The notes: a model not told the origin generated them from the letters alone. A DNA stretch of 64,000 bases from JAYWDA01 sp043779185 (GCA_043779185.1 JAYWEQ010000122.1:1-64000); one strand, 5' to 3'. Shown: positions 1 through 9,468, counted from the stretch's first letter. Numbers and translations: made by a program.

Positions 1-63
1 TCGATCGGATTTGGATCCTTTAAGCCCGCGCCAAAAACGGGAACTGAGATGCAAAGAAAAAGG

Positions 64-975
64 CTAAGAGTTCTGCAAAAGCTGAAGAGCGACTCCATAG
101 CGAACTCCTTTCGTTGATATCATGACTTCAGAAAAATTAAATTTTTTCATCACTTCAGTTAAAATTGTAGTTCCTGCAAAAATAATATCGGCTCGTCCGC
201 CTAAGTTGTATTTTAATTTTTTTTCTTCGACCGAAGTCGTTGCAAAAATATTTTGCCATTTCTGTAATTGCAACAAACTGAAACAGAACCCATCGACTTT
301 TTGTGGATCGAACGACCCCAGCTCAAGAGCGGCTAAAGCCGTTGGCGTGCCGGCCACGGCCAATAAAACATCTGCTGCTGCTAAATCTTTTGGAGCTCGA
401 ATTTGTTCTAGTTGTTGCCGAATCGCCATCTGCACCTGATTTTGTTCTTCAGGACTGATCGGCTGTTTTGAAATCAACTTCTCGGTCAACCGAACACCGC
501 CTATGTTCAGGCTTTGCCGAGACTGGGTGTGACCGTTTTTTCCAACAATAATTTCGGTCGATCCACCGCCGATATCGAGCACTGAAACATTTTTATTTTT
601 AAAATCAAAGCCCACTAATGCGCCTTGAAAGCTAACTTGGGCTTCTTTTTCGCCCTCGATGATTTCGATGGGGATGTTGCACTCTTTGCCAATTTTAAAT
701 AGTTCATCGCTATTGCTGACATCTCTGGCGGCTGAGGTTGCAACGGCCAAAATTTTTTCTGGCTGAAAAGCTTCGATTTCTTTTTGGAAATGCTGCAGGC
801 AAGTCCTTGCCCGACTGAGAGCATAGGGGTGAAAAACCTTGTTCTTATCAACACCCTGACCTAAACGAACAACCTCGACCATATCTTTGTGAATTTTTGA
901 AATACCGTGGGCGCTGCCTTCCGCCAGAAGGCATAAAAAAGTATTTGTTCCTAAATCCAAAGCGGCGACGCGCAT
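64..975 (-). CDS. Ppx/GppA-family phosphatase (exopolyphosphatase-like)
   Basis: 303 residues, the length of short Ppx/GppA proteins that consist of the actin-like ASKHA fold only. The first phosphate loop DLGTNTF is at residues 7-13, GEKEAQ at 108-113 and the second loop DIGGGSTE at 134-141. Members hydrolyse polyphosphate or the gamma/5'-phosphate of pppGpp in the cytoplasm; which of these applies cannot be read from sequence. The start codon lies directly after the gatB stop, so it is probably the last gene of the gatCAB operon and translationally coupled. There is no C-terminal HD-like domain as in E. coli Ppx. Family is sure, substrate is not. Confidence 0.9.
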   Translation of the reverse strand: MRVAALDLGTNTFLCLLAEGSAHGISKIHKDMVEVVRLGQGVDKNKVFHPYALSRARTCLQHFQKEIEAFQPEKILAVATSAARDVSNSDELFKIGKECNIPIEIIEGEKEAQVSFQGALVGFDFKNKNVSVLDIGGGSTEIIVGKNGHTQSRQSLNIGGVRLTEKLISKQPISPEEQNQVQMAIRQQLEQIRAPKDLAAADVLLAVAGTPTALAALELGSFDPQKVDGFCFSLLQLQKWQNIFATTSVEEKKLKYNLGGRADIIFAGTTILTEVMKKFNFSEVMISTKGVRYGVALQLLQNS

Positions 976-2412
976 TTAGCCCTGCAGCTTTTCAGTTAAA
1001 ATTTTATTCACTAGATCTGGGTTGGCCTGACCTTTCGATGCTTTCATAACGGCGCCCACAAAAAATCCAAAGAGCTTGGTTCGACCACCTCGATAGTCGG
1101 CCACTTGACTTTGATTGGCCGCTAAAACGTCATCGATGATTTTTTCAATGGCCGACATATCAGAAATTTGAACCAGGCCCTTTTCTTTAATAATGACGTT
1201 GGGATCTTTGCTGGATTGCCACATCTCTTGGAAAACTGTTTTGGCAATTTTTCCCGAGATCGTGCCGGCATCAATCAGTAAAATCATTTCACCCAACTGC
1301 TTGGGCTTGATGGGTGAATTGAGAATTGTTTTCTGCGCCTGATTAAGTTCGCGCAAGAGTTCGGTCATAACCCAGTTTGAAGATGATTTATAATTTTTGG
1401 AAACTTTGGCAGTTTCTTCATAAAAATCAGCTAAATCATTTTCAGCCGTTAAAACCAAAGCATCATACTCTGGCAGTCCATGAGCTTCGACAAAACGTTT
1501 TGCTTTAGCAATGGGAAGCTCTGGAAGGCTTGCCTTCATTTTCGCAATCATTTCTGAAGTGACGATCAGTGGCAAAAGATCAGGGTCTGGAAAGTAGCGA
1601 TAGTCTTGGGCATCCTCTTTGGCGCGCATTGAAAACGTGCGATTTTTATCCGGATCCCAAAGTCTTGTTTCTTGAATAATTTTTTCGCCACGCTCGATGG
1701 CATCAATTTGACGTTCGATTTCAAATTCAATCGCTTTTTCAACAAATCTGAAAGAGTTGACGTTTTTAATTTCTACTTTTGTGCCAAATTTTTCTGTTCC
1801 CACTTTTCGCACACTGACGTTGCAATCACATCGCATGGAACCTTCTTCTAGGTTTCCATCACAAACGCCTAAGTAGCGCACGATTTGCCGAACCATTCGA
1901 CCGTACTCTGCCGCCTCTGCAGGTGTTCGCATATCGGGACCTGAAACGATTTCTAAAAGCGGAATGCCGGCACGATTGTAGTTAATTAAAGTGTAGTCGC
2001 CATGATGAATGGATTTTCCCGCGTCTTCTTCAAGGTGCGCGCGTGTGATGCTGATTTTCTTTTTATATCCATCCACCATAAATTCGACTTCTCCGTGTTC
2101 ACACAACGGCAAATCATATTGGGAAATTTGGTATCCTTTTGGCAGATCTGGATAAAAATAATTTTTTCGTGAAAAAACAGATCGTTCTCTGATTTGGCAA
2201 TTTAAAGCTAGTCCCGTTTTGATTGAAAACTCGATGGCTTTCTTGTTAACGACGGGTAAAGTTCCCGGCATGCCGACACTGATCGGCGATGTATTTTCGT
2301 TGTCTCCAGCATTGAATTCTGTGGAATCGGCACAAAACATTTTAGTCTTGGTGTTGAGTTGGACATGAATCTCGATTCCGATCACCGGCTCGAACCCTCG
2401 ATTAGATGACAT
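976..2412 (-). CDS. gatB: Aspartyl/glutamyl-tRNA amidotransferase subunit B
   Basis: 478 residues, the normal GatB length. The N-terminal kinase-like cradle begins with EPVIGIEIHVQLNTKTKMF (residues 8-26) and contains the family segment SMRCDCNVSVR; the C-terminal YqeY-like tail (about 330-478) recognises the tRNA. GatB phosphorylates the misacylated Glu-tRNA(Gln) or Asp-tRNA(Asn) and receives ammonia from GatA. Its start overlaps the gatA stop by 11 nt. With gatC and gatA on the same strand the whole GatCAB complex is encoded here, implying that the organism makes Gln-tRNA and/or Asn-tRNA by transamidation. Confidence 0.97.
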   Translation of the reverse strand: MSSNRGFEPVIGIEIHVQLNTKTKMFCADSTEFNAGDNENTSPISVGMPGTLPVVNKKAIEFSIKTGLALNCQIRERSVFSRKNYFYPDLPKGYQISQYDLPLCEHGEVEFMVDGYKKKISITRAHLEEDAGKSIHHGDYTLINYNRAGIPLLEIVSGPDMRTPAEAAEYGRMVRQIVRYLGVCDGNLEEGSMRCDCNVSVRKVGTEKFGTKVEIKNVNSFRFVEKAIEFEIERQIDAIERGEKIIQETRLWDPDKNRTFSMRAKEDAQDYRYFPDPDLLPLIVTSEMIAKMKASLPELPIAKAKRFVEAHGLPEYDALVLTAENDLADFYEETAKVSKNYKSSSNWVMTELLRELNQAQKTILNSPIKPKQLGEMILLIDAGTISGKIAKTVFQEMWQSSKDPNVIIKEKGLVQISDMSAIEKIIDDVLAANQSQVADYRGGRTKLFGFFVGAVMKASKGQANPDLVNKILTEKLQG

Positions 2413-3877
2413 TGGGTTTTTTTCCTTTCGCAGGAGCCATGTCTTCTAAGACACTGGCGACGTTCAACATTTTTTGCTCTTCAAAGTGGGCCGCTGTGAT
2501 TTGCAGTCCGATGGGTAAGCCCTGATCTTTTGATAAAGAATAGGGCACGCTCAGACCTGGAAGGCCCGCAAGATTTGTTGAAGTTGTAAATATATCATTC
2601 AAGTACATCGCCAGTGGATCAGAGATTCTTTCGCCAATTTTAAACGCCGGTGCCGTTGTGACGGGGCTTAAAATAACGTCGCATTTTTTGAAGGCTTCCA
2701 TAAATTGGTCCTTCATCATTCGACGAACCTGACAGGCTTTATTGTAATAAGCATCAAAGTAGCCAGACGACAAGCAGTAGGTGCCGATCATAATTCGGCG
2801 CTGAACTTCTTTGCCAAAACCTTGGCCGCGAGTTTTAGAATAAAACTGATCTAAATCAATCCCTGAAAGCGAGGCAAAGTCCGCGCGGTATCCGTATTTG
2901 ACACCGTCATAACGAGCTAAATTTGACGAGGCTTCGCTGGAGGCAATCAAATAATAAATGGGGATTGCATAGGCTGTCAGCGGAACGGAAATTTCTACGA
3001 CCTCAACCCCTTGGCTTTTTAAATCGGTGACTGCTTTTTCCATGGCCGCTTTGACATCAGGATGAAGGTTGTCAGTCATGTATTCTTTCATCAAGCCTAC
3101 ACGGTAGCCTTTTAAATTTTTATTGATCTCTTTCGCAAAAGCCGGAACAGGCTTAGAAGATGTGGTTGAGTCCATGGTATCTTTGCCACAAATAACTTCC
3201 ATCACCAGAGCGGCATCTTCGACGGTGGAAACCATCGGTCCCGCCTGATCAAGACTTGAAGCATAGGCTATAATTCCATATCGACTGACGCGCCCGTAAG
3301 TTGGTTTTACACCGACCACTCCACAAAAGCTGGCGGGCTGACGAATGGATCCTCCTGTGTCAGTTCCAATCGTTCCAACAACCAAACGGGCGGACTGAGC
3401 GGCGGCGGAGCCACCACTGGATCCACCGGGGATGCATTCCACATTCCATGGATTTCGAACAATTCCATAATAAGAAGTTTCATTACTAGAGCCCATCGCA
3501 AATTCATCAAGATTGGTTTTTCCTAAAACCACACACCCAGCATTTTTTAATCGAGAAACAACCGTCGCATCATAGGGCGGAATAAAATTTTCTAAAATCT
3601 TTGAAGCCGCTGTCGTTTTTAGTCCCTTGGTGCAAAGCAAATCCTTAATTCCAAAGGGAACTCCTGCCAGAAGCCCTGGGTTTTCTCCCTTAGCAATTTT
3701 TTGATCAATGGCATTGGCTTCCTTTTCAAAGGAATCATTCGTTGAAATAAATGAGCCTAATTTTTTATCCAGAGTTTCGATTCGACCACGAAAGTGCTTT
3801 GCGACCTCCAAGGCACTAATTTTTTTTGTGCGAACAGCTTGGCTGAGTTCAGAGATGGAGGCATTTGTTAAATCCAT
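2402..3877 (-). CDS. gatA: Aspartyl/glutamyl-tRNA amidotransferase subunit A
   Basis: 491 residues, full length for the amidase-signature family. The Ser-cisSer-Lys triad is intact: Lys78 in GVPFGIKDLL, cis-Ser153 in GGSSGGS (151-157) and Ser177 in DTGGSIRQPA. GatA hydrolyses glutamine (or asparagine) and channels ammonia to GatB for conversion of Glu-tRNA(Gln)/Asp-tRNA(Asn). It sits 11 nt downstream of gatC and overlaps gatB by 11 nt, consistent with one transcript and stoichiometric translation. Confidence 0.97.
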   Translation of the reverse strand: MDLTNASISELSQAVRTKKISALEVAKHFRGRIETLDKKLGSFISTNDSFEKEANAIDQKIAKGENPGLLAGVPFGIKDLLCTKGLKTTAASKILENFIPPYDATVVSRLKNAGCVVLGKTNLDEFAMGSSNETSYYGIVRNPWNVECIPGGSSGGSAAAQSARLVVGTIGTDTGGSIRQPASFCGVVGVKPTYGRVSRYGIIAYASSLDQAGPMVSTVEDAALVMEVICGKDTMDSTTSSKPVPAFAKEINKNLKGYRVGLMKEYMTDNLHPDVKAAMEKAVTDLKSQGVEVVEISVPLTAYAIPIYYLIASSEASSNLARYDGVKYGYRADFASLSGIDLDQFYSKTRGQGFGKEVQRRIMIGTYCLSSGYFDAYYNKACQVRRMMKDQFMEAFKKCDVILSPVTTAPAFKIGERISDPLAMYLNDIFTTSTNLAGLPGLSVPYSLSKDQGLPIGLQITAAHFEEQKMLNVASVLEDMAPAKGKKPNVI

Positions 3878-3888
3878 TGATATTTCCT

Positions 3889-4170
3889 TTATACAACCGG
3901 TGGAACTTTGTAGAGGCTGCCGATTTTATCTGGCGCATTGGCGACCATGGCTTCTGATTCGTGTTTAATCACCTGTTCGTCATCGCGCCAGAAAGCTTCA
4001 ATTTCAGACGGGGTGACCAGCGGCTGTACATTTTTTGTATCCAGCTTTGATATTTGCTCGAAATAGCCTAAAATTTTTGAAAGCTGTTCGCTGAATTCTT
4101 GCGCCTGAGCCGGGCTGACTTCCAGCCGAGCCAAATGAGCAATTCGTTCGACAGTTTTTAGATCAATCAC
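3889..4170 (-). CDS. gatC: Aspartyl/glutamyl-tRNA amidotransferase subunit C
   Basis: The open frame extends upstream to 4272, but the family N-terminus (DLKTVERIAHLARLEV) follows a GTG at 4168-4170 that is preceded by a strong ribosome-binding site, GGAGG with a 5-nt spacer. From there the protein is 93 residues, normal for GatC. GatC is a small belt-like subunit that stabilises GatA on GatB. First gene of the gatC-gatA-gatB-ppx run. The 128-bp gap to the divergent ligA gene should hold promoters for both, but no clear -35/-10 pair was recognised. Confidence 0.93.
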   Translation of the reverse strand: MIDLKTVERIAHLARLEVSPAQAQEFSEQLSKILGYFEQISKLDTKNVQPLVTPSEIEAFWRDDEQVIKHESEAMVANAPDKIGSLYKVPPVV

Positions 4171-4298
4171 AAAGGCCTCCCATTTAAAAAACCAATCTAA
4201 TTCAATCAGGGTCTGAGGTTCAATAAAGTCAGTCAATCCAGACAAAATGAAGCCCTGCACTATTGAAGGCAAGCTTCAGGTGGTGCTAGTTTGTCGGC

Positions 4299-6293
4299 AT
4301 GGCTTCCGCGGCACAAAAAAAACACCAAAATTTGAAAGAACTCATCCGGCAGCAGGACCATAATTACTACGTTTTGGATCGCCCCCAAATGACGGACTTC
4401 CAATATGATCAGCTGATGGCAGATCTTATGGCCCTTGAGGCCGATCATCCCGAGTTAGATCGGTCGGATTCGCCGTCTCAGCGTGTGGGTGGGAAGGCTT
4501 TAGATTTATTTAAAAAAGTTTCCCACCGTCGTCCAATGCTGTCGCTGGCCAACAGTTATTCGCCAGAGGACTTGATTGATTTCGATGGCCGAGTCAAAAA
4601 AGTTTTGGGCTCTGAAAAAGACGTCGAATACTTTTGCGAACTAAAATTTGATGGCCTGGCCATTGAACTGATTTATGAAAATGGAATCTTAGTGCAAGCC
4701 TTGACCCGCGGCGATGGCGCCGTCGGAGAAGATGTCACCCATAATATTAAAACAGTTAAAGCCATTCCCTTAGTCCTGACCGCCAAAAAACCGCCCGCTT
4801 TGTTAGAAGTTCGCGGCGAAATTTTAATGTATAAAAGTGATTTCCTTAAGCTGAATGAGGCTCAACAGGAAAATGGCGAAAACGTATTTGCCAACCCCAG
4901 AAATGCCGCCGCGGGGACGATTCGCCAATTAGATTCCAAAATATCAGCGCAAAGGTCCTTGCGATTTTTTGCCTATTCTTTAGGTGAAGTTGACGGCGTT
5001 AGTTTTTCAACTCAAGAAGAGTTAGAAATTCAGTTTTCAAATTGGCGTCTGCCGGTCGCATTAGAGTTCACACGAAAAAGCACCGGACCAGATGGTGTCG
5101 TCGATTTTTATCGCTGGATTGAAAAAAAACGTCACGAGCTGCCCTTTGATATTGATGGCATCGTGATCAAGGTCAATAGCTTCCGCCTGCAGGATGATCT
5201 TGGCTTAGTTGCAAGAAATCCGCGCTGGGCCACCGCCGCAAAGTTCCAACCCGAGCAAGCGCAAACCGTGATTCAAGATATTGAGGTGCAAGTCGGGCGC
5301 ACCGGAGCCTTAACCCCTCGAGCTGTTATGACACCAACAAAAGTGGGTGGCGTTGTCGTGACCTATGCCACGCTTCACAACCAAGAAGAAATTCAACGCA
5401 AAGATGTTCGCATCGGCGATACCGTTCTTTTGCAGCGAGCGGGCGATGTGATCCCCGAAGTGGTCTCAGTGATTTTAGAAAAAAGACCTAAAAATAGCAC
5501 TGCCTTCAAAATGCCAGCGCAATGTCCCGCTTGTCGAACTGCGACTTTAAAGGTTGAAGACGAAGTGATCACTCGTTGCCCCAACCCTTTTTGCAAGGCG
5601 GTATTAAAGGAATCTTTAAAACACTTTGCCGGCCGTCGAGCGATGAATATCGAAAAAGTCGGTGATCGCCTGATTGAAAATTTTGTTGATGAAGGACTTG
5701 TTGAAAAGTTTTCTGATCTTTACCGCTTAAACAAAGATGTTTTGCTGTCCTTAGACCGGCAAGGCGAAAAATCTGTGGATAATATTTTAGAAAGCATCGA
5801 AAAAAGTAAGCTGACAACTTTGGCAAAGTTTATTTTTTCATTAGGGATTCGCTACGTCGGAGAGCAAACTGCAAAGTTTTTAGCAGATCATTACCTTTCT
5901 GTTGAAAATTTAGAAAAAGCCAGTGGGGAGGACCTTTTGGCTGTTCCCGAAATTGGTCCAAAGGTCGCACTTTCGATCAGGGACTGGTTTCAAAATAAAA
6001 GACTGGTTGCCGAGATCCATGCGCTTCAAAAATTGGGTGTCCAAATTGAAGCTCCACGTCGATCCACCGAAGGAAAACTTTCAGGTTTAAGCTTTGTCAT
6101 CACTGGAACTTTGCCTGTCAAACGTGATGATGCAAAAGATCTGATCGAAAAAAATGGTGGGAAAATTCTTTCCGGTGTTTCCTCAAAACTGCACTATTTG
6201 GTCGCTGGTGATGATCCGGGCTCAAAAATTGATAAAGCCGCGACTTTGGGGGTCAAAGTGATCAGCTGGGATGAGCTTTTAAAGCTGATTTAA
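4299..6293 (+). CDS. ligA: NAD-dependent DNA ligase
   Basis: 664 residues, full length. Domain order is typical: Ia domain with YYVLDRP/ D-Y-x-Y-D-type segment (about 23-40), adenylation domain with nucleophile Lys116 in ELKFDG, OB fold, a four-cysteine zinc finger (CPAC...CPNPFC), helix-hairpin-helix repeats with EIGPKVA, and a C-terminal BRCT domain starting near GLSFVITGTLP. LigA seals nicks between Okazaki fragments using NAD+. It is monocistronic, divergent from gatC and convergent with the histone gene across a hairpin terminator. Confidence 0.98.
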   Translation: MASAAQKKHQNLKELIRQQDHNYYVLDRPQMTDFQYDQLMADLMALEADHPELDRSDSPSQRVGGKALDLFKKVSHRRPMLSLANSYSPEDLIDFDGRVKKVLGSEKDVEYFCELKFDGLAIELIYENGILVQALTRGDGAVGEDVTHNIKTVKAIPLVLTAKKPPALLEVRGEILMYKSDFLKLNEAQQENGENVFANPRNAAAGTIRQLDSKISAQRSLRFFAYSLGEVDGVSFSTQEELEIQFSNWRLPVALEFTRKSTGPDGVVDFYRWIEKKRHELPFDIDGIVIKVNSFRLQDDLGLVARNPRWATAAKFQPEQAQTVIQDIEVQVGRTGALTPRAVMTPTKVGGVVVTYATLHNQEEIQRKDVRIGDTVLLQRAGDVIPEVVSVILEKRPKNSTAFKMPAQCPACRTATLKVEDEVITRCPNPFCKAVLKESLKHFAGRRAMNIEKVGDRLIENFVDEGLVEKFSDLYRLNKDVLLSLDRQGEKSVDNILESIEKSKLTTLAKFIFSLGIRYVGEQTAKFLADHYLSVENLEKASGEDLLAVPEIGPKVALSIRDWFQNKRLVAEIHALQKLGVQIEAPRRSTEGKLSGLSFVITGTLPVKRDDAKDLIEKNGGKILSGVSSKLHYLVAGDDPGSKIDKAATLGVKVISWDELLKLI

Positions 6294-6325
6294 AATAAAA
6301 ACGAGGGATTTCCCCTCGTCGTTAA
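6293..6325. terminator. Shared hairpin terminator between ligA and the histone gene
   Basis: Seven-bp stem ACGAGGG (6301-6307) / CCCTCGT (6313-6319) around a 5-nt loop. On the minus strand it is followed by a T-rich run (complement of AAAATAAAA at 6292-6300), a good intrinsic terminator for the histone gene; on the plus strand the following tract CGTTAATTCTT is weaker, so it may serve ligA less efficiently. Confidence 0.75.
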
Positions 6326-6359
6326 TTCTTAATTTAAATTGATTCTGTTAATTTAAAAA

Positions 6360-6554
6360 CTAGATGTGATCGATAACGATGTCGCGATCCATCACCGTCT
6401 TACGACCATCCGCTTTCGCGCTCTCAACACCTTTTAAACAAAGCTTTTCAATGGCTTTACTTAGGATATCAATCGTTTGAGAAGAGGTGTTCATTCCACC
6501 TTTTTCTTTGATTAACTTCTTAACTTTGCTTGTTACAACAAGAACTTCAGACAT
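6360..6554 (-). CDS. Bacterial histone-fold nucleoid protein (Bd0055/HBb-like)
   Basis: 64 residues, basic, one histone fold with no tails: helix 1 about 8-18, long helix 2 about 24-45, then the loop GRKTVM (50-55) and helix 3 (56-63), echoing the archaeal/eukaryotic L2-alpha3 pattern R-K-T-V-x-x-x-D-I. It closely resembles what I know of the Bdellovibrio bacteriovorus histone Bd0055 (HBb), an abundant dimeric DNA-binding chromatin protein. ATG is preceded by CGGAGG with a 7-nt spacer, suggesting high expression. It is a single gene with its own terminator, about 48 kb from dnaA. Identification rests on motif and length recall, not on a search. Confidence 0.9.
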   Translation of the reverse strand: MSEVLVVTSKVKKLIKEKGGMNTSSQTIDILSKAIEKLCLKGVESAKADGRKTVMDRDIVIDHI

Positions 6555-6654
6555 TGTAAGCCTCCGTTAATTGACTTGAACCAGACAAGGTTTACATAGG
6601 GCCTAGGTGTTGACAACGACATATTTTAAAAATTAGAGGTGATGCGCCGTGTTT

Positions 6655-8106
6655 TTAGGCTTTAATTTCACGTGAGGTGGCTTGAAAAGGGAACGATTGG
6701 CCATCAACGAAACGAAAAACCTCGGACTGACGGCCGCCCTCAGGCGCAGGATAAATCCAAACAAAAGATCTCTGGTCCAAGGGTTTTGTGCACTCAATAT
6801 CTAGAAAAGCGGGCGACCAACATCCGGGGTTCAGGTGTTCCACTGAACCTATCATTTCATGCCGAACAATATGCGTGTGGCCGAAAACGATTCTTTTCAC
6901 TTTTGTAATGGCACTCGCCATCGCCAAAATCCGGTCATCAGGTTCTTTATATCCAGAAACCAAAGACGTAATGGATTTAGAGTAAAACAAGAAGAACGGA
7001 AAAAAAGCAAACAAGGGTATAAAAGCCCAATAAAATGAAACGTTGATCATGGCTTTGATCAAACTCATGACCTGATAAATTAAATAAAAAACAATCATAA
7101 TTATAAAGGCTCGATCCAGCCAAAGTTCGCGCATCAGCAAAAAAGGATTGCTCGCCGCCGGTGGCATAAAAAGTTCTTTTAGTTCTCGGACCATTCTTGG
7201 CTCGGCGTTGGCTTTATAGGCAATTTCATTAACGTGATCTTCAATTCTTAGGGGATTTCTGATGGGCTCTGCCAGTCGATAAATAAATGAATGCCCCAAG
7301 GTGATCAGGGCTCCACCAAACCAATCTAAAATAAGCAGCGGCTGAGCTTTCACCATGTAACGTAAAAAATTAGTGACGTACTTTTTCATCGTCATAATAT
7401 AATTTGAATCAACATGCGGATTAAAAAACCCCATGCCATTCATAATGTAGCGACAAGCCAGATTTCCAAAAGGCAGCTTTAAAGAAATATGGCTGTATCC
7501 GCGAATATAAGGATTGATTGGATCATCACAAACACAATAGGGATCATACTGATTGCCGTGTTCAACAAGAGTGTCTTGGTTACTGATGTAAAACCATTCG
7601 CAAAATCGGACTTGATCTCTGAATTCATGGGTAAGCCTTAATTGATCCATGATTTCCTGCCGAACTTCTGGGAAGTGCAATTCAATATCATGATTGCCCA
7701 TCACAAAAACCAGACGATTTCCATCGCTCACAAAATTTCTGAGGGCCTCGACGAAAACTTCATGGTCTTTAAGAATCGTTTTGATTTTATGCTTAGAGCG
7801 TTCAGCGCGCGGAAATAATCCGCGCTTTCGCTCGATCAAAGAAATCCGGTAGGGCGGGTCCTTTGGCATCGTCATAACGCTATCAAAATCAAAGATATCG
7901 CCATTTAATATTAATTCGATGGGTTCGCCACCGGATTTGGTTTTTAGATGCACTAAAAAAGCGGCAAAGGTATCGTCAAAAAAGAACTGCCGAGTTTTAA
8001 ATTTTTTCCAAAGTGGGTATTTAAGATTCACGGGCTCTGCATCACAAAGATGAAGGTCACTTATCACTGCAGTAAATTGAGCCTGGTAAAAACTTAAGTC
8101 CGACAT
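6655..8106 (-). CDS. Membrane-associated calcineurin-like metallophosphoesterase
   Basis: 483 residues with the full metallophosphoesterase motif set: D17-x-H19 in ISDLHL, GD at 69-70 in NGDIFD, GNHD at 137-140, an EHGNQYDPY segment, and GHTH at 409-412. This is the LpxH-like/UDP-sugar diphosphatase style of dimetal site. Between the last two motifs there is a large insertion carrying hydrophobic segments (around AFIIMIVFYLIYQVMSL and FIPLFAFFPFFLFY), so the enzyme is probably anchored in the inner membrane with the catalytic halves cytoplasmic. Substrate unknown; lipid or nucleotide-sugar pyrophosphates are plausible. Divergent from murD with a 66-bp gap. Confidence 0.8.
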   Translation of the reverse strand: MSDLSFYQAQFTAVISDLHLCDAEPVNLKYPLWKKFKTRQFFFDDTFAAFLVHLKTKSGGEPIELILNGDIFDFDSVMTMPKDPPYRISLIERKRGLFPRAERSKHKIKTILKDHEVFVEALRNFVSDGNRLVFVMGNHDIELHFPEVRQEIMDQLRLTHEFRDQVRFCEWFYISNQDTLVEHGNQYDPYCVCDDPINPYIRGYSHISLKLPFGNLACRYIMNGMGFFNPHVDSNYIMTMKKYVTNFLRYMVKAQPLLILDWFGGALITLGHSFIYRLAEPIRNPLRIEDHVNEIAYKANAEPRMVRELKELFMPPAASNPFLLMRELWLDRAFIIMIVFYLIYQVMSLIKAMINVSFYWAFIPLFAFFPFFLFYSKSITSLVSGYKEPDDRILAMASAITKVKRIVFGHTHIVRHEMIGSVEHLNPGCWSPAFLDIECTKPLDQRSFVWIYPAPEGGRQSEVFRFVDGQSFPFQATSREIKA

Positions 8107-8172
8107 GGTTAACCTATTTTGAACTACATTCTTTTCTTTGCAAATCTTGTTTTTTTACTAGATACATGAGCC

Positions 8173-9468
8173 ATGAGTCATTTTATAGAAGGTCTAGTCG
8201 AACCCATTGGAATTATCGGCATGGGGCTGAGCGGAACAGCTGCTTTTAAGCTGATAAAAATGCTAACCCCCAAAAAATCGGTTGTGACTTTTGATTCAAA
8301 GCCTGCGGCCGCCGAATGGCATGATCTAGATAAGATGTTTTCTGAAACAAAGGTAAAAACTTTAATTGTTTCCCCGGGCGTCCCATTATCAACGCCAGCC
8401 ATCATATTGGCCAAAGACCGAGGTGTTCGAATCACCAGTGAATTGGCGCTTGCGACATCTTGCCTGACCACGGAAAAAACCATCGCTGTGACAGGCTCTG
8501 TCGGAAAAAGTACGACGGTCAGTCTTTTGGCTGCCGCCACCCACGCCTTTGATTCTAATAATCTTGCGGTGGGAAATATCGGCAAGCCTTTAGCAGAATA
8601 TGTTTTTGAGGTTTTAAGTGGAAAAAGGGCTCGAGCCACTTGGCTTTCTTTAGAGCTTTCTAGCTTTCAATTAGAAAATTATGAAAATCTTTTAGCCGAC
8701 CATTCTGTTCTGACATTTTTTACTTCAAATCATCTTGAGCGCTATAAAGATTTGGCTGAATATTATGAAACCAAGTGGACTTTAGTTTCAAAAACCAAGG
8801 GCTTTATCTTTGTGAATCACCAAAGTTACGATCTTTTTAATTTCGCCAAGACAAAAAAGAATACTCATGTGGCATTATGTTCACCCAATGATCAAAACTT
8901 AAAGGACTTGAAACTGTTCGAATCCCAACTTCTAGGGGCTCACAATCAACAAAATATCTGCCTTGTCGCTTCGCTCGCTCAAAAGCTGGGTTGGCCGCAG
9001 ACTTCGATGGATGCCATTAAGAAATTTCCTGGGTTGCCGCATCGACTTGAAAACTTAGGGATCTTAAAAGGAATTTGTTTTGTCAATGATAGCAAGGCGA
9101 CCGCTTTGGATAGCGTGATCAGTGCTGTTGATTCATTAAGCCAAAAGGTTTCAAGCCCTTCTTTCTTGTATTTACTTCTGGGTGGGAAAGATAAGAATTT
9201 ACCGTGGCCTACTCTGTCGGGCTTAAAAGAAATTTCAAATTTAAAAATTTTTTATTTCGGCGAGTCCGCCGCTAAAGCAAAAGTAGGCACGGGTCTTGAC
9301 GGTCCTGTTTTTTCAAAATTGGGCCCGGCTTTGGATCAAGTTTTTTTGAAACTTAAAGCTGGTGATACACTGCTGCTCAGTCCCGGCGGCACCAGTCATG
9401 ATGAATTTAAAAATTTTGAAGACCGGGGTCATTTTTTTATTAAAAAAGTGTTGTCTCAGTTTTCTTGA
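8173..9468 (+). CDS. murD: UDP-N-acetylmuramoyl-L-alanine--D-glutamate ligase
   Basis: 431 residues, within the MurD range. N-terminal Rossmann-like UDP-binding domain (IGIIGMGLSG 12-21; SPGVP 67-71), central ATPase domain with the P-loop TGSVGKST at 107-114 and ELSSFQLE (161-168), and C-terminal ligase domain with PHRLE and NDSKAT. Adds D-glutamate to the peptidoglycan precursor. The P-loop has Val where Mur ligases nearly always have Asn (GTNGKS/GSNGKS). It stands alone, not in a dcw cluster; its 3' end overlaps the convergent gene by 13 bp. Confidence 0.88.
   Translation: MSHFIEGLVEPIGIIGMGLSGTAAFKLIKMLTPKKSVVTFDSKPAAAEWHDLDKMFSETKVKTLIVSPGVPLSTPAIILAKDRGVRITSELALATSCLTTEKTIAVTGSVGKSTTVSLLAAATHAFDSNNLAVGNIGKPLAEYVFEVLSGKRARATWLSLELSSFQLENYENLLADHSVLTFFTSNHLERYKDLAEYYETKWTLVSKTKGFIFVNHQSYDLFNFAKTKKNTHVALCSPNDQNLKDLKLFESQLLGAHNQQNICLVASLAQKLGWPQTSMDAIKKFPGLPHRLENLGILKGICFVNDSKATALDSVISAVDSLSQKVSSPSFLYLLLGGKDKNLPWPTLSGLKEISNLKIFYFGESAAKAKVGTGLDGPVFSKLGPALDQVFLKLKAGDTLLLSPGGTSHDEFKNFEDRGHFFIKKVLSQFS

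Noticed and set aside
1..63. Partial gene before the ppx stop
   Set aside because: 63 bases with no clear coding frame or motif; nothing can be claimed.
8178..8639. 153-codon open frame on the minus strand inside murD
   Set aside because: It lies wholly inside a well-identified gene, lacks a supported start and shows no known motif; it is a shadow frame.
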